Shown here: piece after piece, positions 59,335-64,000 of the stretch
Position numbering within the stretch: position 1 is the stretch's first letter
Layout: the number at the start of each line of letters is the position of its first letter
Assembly: GCF_000328705.1 (NCBI RefSeq)
Contig: NC_019673.1
Location: 3,720,001 to 3,784,000 of the forward strand
Direction: 5' to 3'
From: Saccharothrix espanaensis DSM 44229
GTDB taxonomy: Bacteria > Actinomycetota > Actinomycetes > Mycobacteriales > Pseudonocardiaceae
Length of the DNA stretch: 64,000 bases
The notes under the pieces: generated by a model
What the model saw: the letters and a program-made list of their open reading frames with translations, nothing else
Databases searched by the model: none
Told to the model about the DNA's origin: nothing
Translations under genes and position numbers: made by a program

Positions 59335-59853
59335 TCAGGTGCCGAGGTGGGCGTCCTCGGGCCGTGCGCCGGGGTGGGGCCGCCGGACCGGCCGCCGGGT
59401 CCGGTACTCGAAGTGCCACCACTCGTTGTCGTACGTGCGGTACAGGTGGTGGTGCCCGCCGTGCTCCTCCAGCCAGCGGGCGCCCTCGACCGGGCGGACG
59501 TCCAGCGCGACACCCCGCACGTGCGGCGACTCGGCCGGCGGCAGCACCCGCGGCGGGCCGGGTCGGCGCTGGTCCTCCAGGTAGAGCCGGTGTTGCCGCG
59601 CGGCGTCGCGGTGCCCGGAGGTGAGGCCGATCAGCACGCCGTGCCGCCAGAACGCCTCGCTGCGCGCGGTGGCGAACGCCCGGAGCACCTCCGGGGCCAG
59701 GCCCGCCAGGTCCTCGGCCGGGAACCGCAGGCCCAGCGCCCACTGGCAGGCGACGTGCCGGGCGTGGCCGGGTGAGCGCAGGTGCGCCGCCGGGAGCAGG
59801 AGCCGGGCGAGGGTCTTGGTGGTCGCGGACAGGATCCGCTCTCGGGTCGTCAT
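59335..59853 (-). CDS. M15 D-Ala-D-Ala carboxypeptidase/dipeptidase (VanY-like)
   Basis: 172 residues. Zinc site of the M15 family: His111 and Asp118 in SPHVRGVALD, Glu144 and His147 in EWWHFEY; TSGHRDAARQ is the usual upstream motif. Cuts D-Ala from peptidoglycan stems or degrades D-Ala-D-Ala. No signal peptide obvious, so possibly cytoplasmic like VanX. Divergent from a two-component system at 60026, which may control it. Confidence 0.85.
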   Translation of the reverse strand: MTTRERILSATTKTLARLLLPAAHLRSPGHARHVACQWALGLRFPAEDLAGLAPEVLRAFATARSEAFWRHGVLIGLTSGHRDAARQHRLYLEDQRRPGPPRVLPPAESPHVRGVALDVRPVEGARWLEEHGGHHHLYRTYDNEWWHFEYRTRRPVRRPHPGARPEDAHLGT

Positions 59854-60025
59854 GACACCGACGATCGGCGGCGACTGTGGACGTCATGACCGCGCCGTGC
59901 AACAGCTTCGCACGGACGATCTGTGACAAGACCATGACATCGCGCGCACCGGGCGGAGACGGTGCTGCGGCAGCATCGACGGGGTGACCGGGCGAACTCC
60001 GCCCGGCCCTGCGATCGTGGGTGGC

Positions 60026-60700
60026 ATGTCCGAAGTGCTGTTGATCGAAGACGACCAGGCCGTCCGCGACGGGCTGCGACTCGCGCTGACCAGGCAGGGT
60101 CACGCGGTGCGGGCGGTCGAGTCGGGGGAGCGCGGGCTGGCGGGGCTGGCCGGTGTCGAGGTCGTGGTGCTGGACCTGATGCTGCCCGGGATGGACGGTT
60201 TCGAGGTGTGCCGCCGGATCCGCGCCGCCGGCACCCTGCCGATCATCATGCTCACCGCGCGCAGCGACGACATGGACGTGGTGGCGGGCCTGGAGGCGGG
60301 CGCGGACGACTACGTGGTCAAACCGGTGCGGCCCAGGGTGTTGGAGGCGCGCATCCGGGCGGTGCTGCGCCGGACCGGCGAGTCGGCGCTGCGGGCCGAC
60401 ACCGAGCGGCACGGCGAGCTGACCATCGACCGGGCGGGCCTGGTCGTGCGCAAGGACGGCGAACCCGTCGCCCTCGCGCCGACCGAGCTGCGCCTGCTGC
60501 TCGAACTGTCCCGCTCGCCCGGCCGGGTGTTCAGCCGGCAGCAACTGCTCGAATCCGTGTGGGAGCACGGGTACCTCGGCGACTCCCGGCTGGTGGACGC
60601 CTGCGTGCAGCGCCTGCGGTCGAAGATCGAGAACGACCCGGCGGCGCCGCGGTTCGTCCAGACCGTGCGGGGCTTCGGCTACCGGTTCGGGCCGCTGTGA
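60026..60700 (+). CDS. OmpR-family response regulator
   Basis: 224 residues. Receiver domain with phosphoacceptor Asp50 (VVLDLMLPG), Thr and Lys of the active site (LTAR, VKPV), and a C-terminal winged-helix (LTIDRAGLVVRKDGEPVAL, SPGRVFSRQQLLESVWE). ATG 60026 chosen from family length. GTGA overlap with the kinase gene. Resembles CseB-like cell-envelope regulators. Confidence 0.94.
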   Translation: MSEVLLIEDDQAVRDGLRLALTRQGHAVRAVESGERGLAGLAGVEVVVLDLMLPGMDGFEVCRRIRAAGTLPIIMLTARSDDMDVVAGLEAGADDYVVKPVRPRVLEARIRAVLRRTGESALRADTERHGELTIDRAGLVVRKDGEPVALAPTELRLLLELSRSPGRVFSRQQLLESVWEHGYLGDSRLVDACVQRLRSKIENDPAAPRFVQTVRGFGYRFGPL

Positions 60701-62001
60701 GGAGTCTGCGCACCAGGCTGCTGGTCGCGTTCCTCCTGCTGTGCGGTGTCACCGCGACCGTGGTGGCGGGCGTGACCTACGTGCGGGCGCGGACCGTGCT
60801 GCTGGAGAAGGCCCAGGTCGCGGCGGTCGAGGCGTTCACCGGGAAGGTCGCCGAGATGACCGAGCCGAACGCCGACGTCCTGGCCGACCGGTACTCCGCC
60901 GGTCTCGTCCTCTACAAGGGGCGCAAGCTGGTGGGCGGCGTGGACTTCACCGACCTCGTCTCCCCGGAGCTGCGGGCGCGGGTGACCGGCGGCGAGGTGG
61001 CGTGGCAGCGCGTCGAGGAGCGGGGCCACGCCGGGCTGGTCATGGGCATGCGGGTGTCCGACGTGGAGATCTACGCCAGCCGCAGCATGGTGGCCGAGCA
61101 GGCGAGCATCCGGGAACTCGCGCTGTTCGCGTGGATCGCGGCCGGCTGCTCGATGGTGGTGGCCGTCCTGCTGGCGCTGCTGGCCGCCCGCAGCGTGCTG
61201 CGCCCGGTCCGGGAGCTGCGCGAAGCCGCCCAACGCCTCGGCGAGGGCGACCTGACCACCCGCGTCGCCGTGCGGGGGTCCGACGAGCTGGCCGGCGTCG
61301 CCGCCACGTTCAACACCACCGCGCGGGCGCTGGAGCGGCAGGTCGCCGAGGCCCGCCGGTTCGTCGCCGACGTGTCGCACGAACTGCGCACCCCGCTGGC
61401 CGCGATGACCGCCGTCACCGACGTCCTGGACGAGGAGGCCGAGCACCTGCCGGGCGACGCCGGCACCGCGGCCCGGCTGGTGAGCCAGGAGACCCGCAAC
61501 CTCACCCGCCTGGTCGACGACCTGATCGAGGTCAGCCGGTTCGACTCGGGGGCCGCGGTCCTGGCGCTGGACGAGGTCGACGTGGCCGCCGCCGTGGGCG
61601 CGACCCTGCGCCTGCGCGGCTGGACCGACCTGACCACCGACCTGGCACCGGCCACCGCGCTGGTCGACCCACGCCGGCTGGACGTGGTCGTCGCCAACCT
61701 GGTCGGCAACGCCCTCAAGCACGGCGCGCCCCCGATCACGCTGACCGTGCGCGCCGAACCCGGTGTGGTCGTGGTCGAGGTGGCCGACCGGGGACCGGGC
61801 CTGGACCCGGCCGTCCTGCCCCGCGTGTTCGACCGCTTCTACAAGGCCGACAGCGCCCGCGCCCGCTCGGAGGGCAGCGGCCTGGGCCTGGCGATCGCCT
61901 GGGAGAACGCGGCCCTGCACGGCGGCAGCCTGGTGGCGGCCAACCGACCCGGCGGCGGAGCCGTGTTCACGCTGCGCCTGCCCTCCCGAGGTGACCGGTG
62001 A
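60697..62001 (+). CDS. sensor histidine kinase
   Basis: 434 residues. Two membrane segments (about 8-27 and about 140-160) frame an extracytoplasmic sensor; HAMP; His228 in FVADVSHELRTPL; N box NLVGNALKH; G boxes DRGPGLDP and GSGLGLAIA. GTG start overlaps the regulator stop (GTGA). Phosphorylates the regulator. The domain order is like CseC. Confidence 0.94.
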   Translation: MRSLRTRLLVAFLLLCGVTATVVAGVTYVRARTVLLEKAQVAAVEAFTGKVAEMTEPNADVLADRYSAGLVLYKGRKLVGGVDFTDLVSPELRARVTGGEVAWQRVEERGHAGLVMGMRVSDVEIYASRSMVAEQASIRELALFAWIAAGCSMVVAVLLALLAARSVLRPVRELREAAQRLGEGDLTTRVAVRGSDELAGVAATFNTTARALERQVAEARRFVADVSHELRTPLAAMTAVTDVLDEEAEHLPGDAGTAARLVSQETRNLTRLVDDLIEVSRFDSGAAVLALDEVDVAAAVGATLRLRGWTDLTTDLAPATALVDPRRLDVVVANLVGNALKHGAPPITLTVRAEPGVVVVEVADRGPGLDPAVLPRVFDRFYKADSARARSEGSGLGLAIAWENAALHGGSLVAANRPGGGAVFTLRLPSRGDR

Positions 62002-62417
62002 GGACCGTCGTCCTGGTGGCCGCGGCCCTGGCGCTGGCCTGGGTGTCGGCCGGCTGCGGCGTGCAGCCCAGCGAGCCCATCGGCGGGTCCGCCGCCACCG
62101 GTGCCCTGGTCTACCTGGTGCGTGACGACACCGTCGTGCCGGTGCTGCGGCCCACCAAGCAACCCACGACGGGTGCGCGGGCACTGGCCCTGCTCGCCGA
62201 AGGACCGAACGGCCGGGAACAAGCCCAGGGCCTGACCACCGCCGTCCCGCCGGGAACGGCCCCGGTCCTGTCCGGCAACACGATCACCGTGGCCACGGAC
62301 GTCAGCACACTGCCCGAAGTGGCAGTCTCCCAACTCGTCTGCACGGCCGCAGCCGCCGAACCGCTCACCCTGGTCGGCGGCGGCCACCGCCGAGGCCCGC
62401 TCACCTGCCCGGTCTAG
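61998..62417 (+). CDS. lipoprotein with GerMN-like domain
   Basis: 139 residues. Lipobox SAGCG near residue 20. The rest (RALALLAEGPNGREQAQGLT then TAVPPGT) fits a GerMN-type domain, shorter than usual. GTG start overlaps the kinase stop. As in cse operons, where a lipoprotein tunes the kinase, it may modulate the sensor (inference). Confidence 0.82.
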   Translation: MRTVVLVAAALALAWVSAGCGVQPSEPIGGSAATGALVYLVRDDTVVPVLRPTKQPTTGARALALLAEGPNGREQAQGLTTAVPPGTAPVLSGNTITVATDVSTLPEVAVSQLVCTAAAAEPLTLVGGGHRRGPLTCPV

Positions 62418-62946
62418 CTGTACTGACCCGTGACGTTGTGGACGTCCAGGCGGTCAGCCGGGTGATGGCCGGCCGCCGGGGCCGGTGAGCGTGAGCGTTG
62501 GCGGAGCAACCCTGCGCGCCGCCGACGACCCGGACCCGCCGGCCCCCGCCCACCGCAATGGTCGCGGCCTGCCTGGGTGCTGAGCGCTTTCGCGCGCGTC
62601 GCTCTCGTCGGGAGACGTCCGCCGCTCGGCGAGGGCGACCGACCCGGCAACGGGAAAATCTGTTGCCCGGGGGTCCGCCGGCTGAACATCATGGCGGGCA
62701 TGGACATCTAGTACCGAGCAGTGGCGCACGTGCCGGATGAAGGCGGGTTCGAGTTGCTCCCCGCCTTTGTTCGCCGTGCTGTTCGGAGCCCGCACCCCGT
62801 GATCGGTGCGGGCTTCCTTTTCGCGACGTGATGTGCGGCGTCGCGCCGGTCGGCGTGCTCCCGTTCCAGGCGTCGGCCGAAGGCCACTGAATCCGTGAGG
62901 CGATTCGCCGTGCGCGCAGCGCGGCGGGCTGCCGTCACCACAGTCC
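62418..62946. other. intergenic region with two hairpins
   Basis: 529 bases without a supported protein gene. Contains hairpin AAGGCGGG/CCCGCCTT (62740-62767) and a rho-independent-type terminator (62788-62813). It could hold a small RNA, or only the end of the two-component transcript and the promoter of the DUF1062 gene. Confidence 0.5.
62788..62813 (+). terminator. rho-independent terminator
   Basis: 9-bp stem GCCCGCACC/GGTGCGGGC with eight-base loop, followed by TTCCTTTT. A classical form rare in this GC-rich DNA; it lies almost 370 bases beyond the lipoprotein stop, suggesting an RNA ending here. Confidence 0.85.
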
Positions 62947-63606
62947 ATGGAGTCCGGCTACCTCATGAATGAATTCCGCGGTTTTCACCCGCCCGTCGAC
63001 GGCGCGGAGTCCGGCCCCGACCGGAAAGTGCTGTGGGTGGTCCGGGAGATCGGGCTGCCCGCCCTCGTCAAGGACTGCGTGTCGTGCCGGTCCACGCGGC
63101 ACCGCCCCACCGGGAAGTTCCGGGTGAACGCGAACGGCAAGCTCCTCGACGTCTGGCTGCTGGTCGGCTGCGAGTCGTGCGGCCGCACGTCGAAGATCCC
63201 CGTGCACGAGCGCGTCCACGTCAACGCGCTCGACCACGACCGGCTGGTGCTGTTCGAGAACAACGACCCGGCCACGGTGCGAGACCTGACCACCGACCCG
63301 GCGGCGGCCGGTCGGGCCGGCTACCGGCTCGACTGGCGCGGCACCTGGGTGCTCGACACCGACCTGCCGTTCCACGAACCCGACCACGGGGAGCCGGTAC
63401 CGCTCGAAGTCGTCGTCCGGTTCGAACTGCCCGCACCGGTCCGGGTCGAGAAGCTGCTGATGGCCGGGTTCGGGCTGAGCCGGTCCGCCGTGCGCGGCCT
63501 GGTCGGGTCCGGCCGGATCCGGCTGCCGGTGGCCGTCGACGCGAAGGTCCGCGAGGACTTCACCCTCTTCGTCGTCGGCGGGCTACCCGGCGCGGCGCGG
63601 CCGTAG
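62947..63606 (+). CDS. DUF1062 protein
   Basis: 219 residues. Two CxxC pairs (CVSC and CESC) form a probable zinc ribbon; GKFRVNANGKLLDVWLL is the signature of DUF1062. The C-terminal part ends with an S4-like RNA-binding helix pair (AGFGLSRSAVRGLVGSGRIR). ATG 62947 or 62965. A nucleic-acid-binding role is inferred only; function unknown. Confidence 0.85.
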   Translation: MESGYLMNEFRGFHPPVDGAESGPDRKVLWVVREIGLPALVKDCVSCRSTRHRPTGKFRVNANGKLLDVWLLVGCESCGRTSKIPVHERVHVNALDHDRLVLFENNDPATVRDLTTDPAAAGRAGYRLDWRGTWVLDTDLPFHEPDHGEPVPLEVVVRFELPAPVRVEKLLMAGFGLSRSAVRGLVGSGRIRLPVAVDAKVREDFTLFVVGGLPGAARP

Positions 63607-63607
63607 G

Positions 63608-63646
63608 GGTGGAACGGAGACTGTCGGCGGCAGTCTCCGTTCCACC
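63608..63646. terminator. bidirectional terminator
   Basis: Perfect 16-bp stem (63608-63623 and 63631-63646), seven-base loop, between the convergent DUF1062 gene and the edge gene. Confidence 0.9.
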
Positions 63647-63678
63647 GGGGTGGGACTCGCCGGGCGTCCCGGGGTCGA

Positions 63679-64000
63679 TCAGTAGACCTCCAGACCGATC
63701 TTGACGCCGTCGAAGTCGTAGCCGTCCGGGTCGAGGGCGAAGGCGCTCTTGCCGCCGCCCTGGCTCGCCCACCGGGTGAAGGCCGGCGAGCCCGAGGAAC
63801 CCTGGTCGACGACCTCGATCGAGAGTCGGAAGTCGGTCAGCTCGTAGGGAGCCGACCACGGTCGGACCTCCAGGAAGACGCGGTACTGGTCGGGGTCGTA
63901 GCCGTCCGAGTCGGTCACCAGGTCGGTCACCCCACCGCCCTCGCTCGCCCAGCCGGTGTAGAGCACCGGGCCGTCCGCGCCGTAGCTCTCACGGGCCTGC
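63679..64000 (-). CDS. secreted beta-repeat protein, C-terminal part, cut by window edge
   Basis: About 107 C-terminal residues; the frame is open through the right edge. Two similar modules: WASEGGGVTDLVTDSDGYDP with YRVFLEV, and WASQGGGKSAFALDPDGYDF with VKIGLEVY. Such paired beta modules with DGYD occur in uncharacterised secreted actinobacterial proteins. The N-terminus and signal peptide cannot be seen. Function unknown. Confidence 0.75.
   Translation of the reverse strand, partial: QARESYGADGPVLYTGWASEGGGVTDLVTDSDGYDPDQYRVFLEVRPWSAPYELTDFRLSIEVVDQGSSGSPAFTRWASQGGGKSAFALDPDGYDFDGVKIGLEVY

Noticed and set aside
62730-62770. tRNA T-arm-like sequence (GGGTTCGAGTT)
   Set aside because: No acceptor, D or anticodon arms can be formed around it.

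Overview
The window is high-GC DNA with GTG starts, leaderless-looking promoters and many stop/start overlaps. This fits a filamentous actinobacterium, probably Pseudonocardiaceae (Saccharothrix/Actinosynnema/Lentzea-like). The family-level guess is inference; no rRNA or other marker gene is present.

Layout. 1-10.2 kb (minus strand): a catabolic operon with an alpha/beta hydrolase (cut by the edge), an N,N-dimethylformamidase(DMFase)-like amidohydrolase, an SDR, an O-methyltransferase-like protein with a damaged SAM motif, a zinc alcohol dehydrogenase, an odd repeat-bearing small protein and a Liv-type ABC importer. 10.7-13.9 kb: a copper amine oxidase divergent from a class-II-HDAC-like deacetylase, probably acetylated (poly)amine use. 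13.9-17.5 kb: a lower-GC island with a prim-pol-like protein, two XRE regulators and a NUDIX hydrolase. 17.6-32.6 kb: chromosomal housekeeping and stress genes, with several regulator/target pairs whose operators can be read directly (TetR at 24.0 kb, MarR at 26.2 kb), oleate hydratase with a 3-hydroxyacyl-CoA dehydrogenase, MsrA and a MOSC protein.

32.6-36.3 kb is accessory and decayed: a broken phage tape-measure-like fragment, then a compact candidate RiPP operon (28-residue peptide ending in an aromatic-rich tail, a stable RNA hairpin, a SagB-type dehydrogenase), another gene remnant and a small four-cysteine secreted protein. 36.4-41.4 kb: an ECF sigma factor, then an XRE/NB-ARC/TPR regulator divergent from alanine racemase and D-Ala-D-Ala ligase. 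41.6-45.2 kb: a two-gene predicted conflict system, an EACC1-like protein followed by a single polypeptide with caspase, helical, Hsp70 and C-terminal helical-repeat regions.

45.2-58.9 kb: an MFS exporter, then a second amide-type locus: a peptide/opine-type ABC importer, an AraC regulator, a second DMFase-like enzyme whose N-terminus resembles the separate small subunit of DMFase, a CocE/NonD hydrolase, an aldo/keto reductase and a cupin. 59-64 kb: a glyoxalase-like pseudogene, a VanY-like M15 peptidase, a two-component system with a GerMN-like lipoprotein, a DUF1062 protein and the end of a secreted protein.

The strongest candidates for something new are the peptide-SagB pair (33.5-34.9 kb), the EACC1/caspase-Hsp70 fusion (41.6-45.2 kb) and the alpha-beta fused DMFase-like enzyme (53-55.5 kb).
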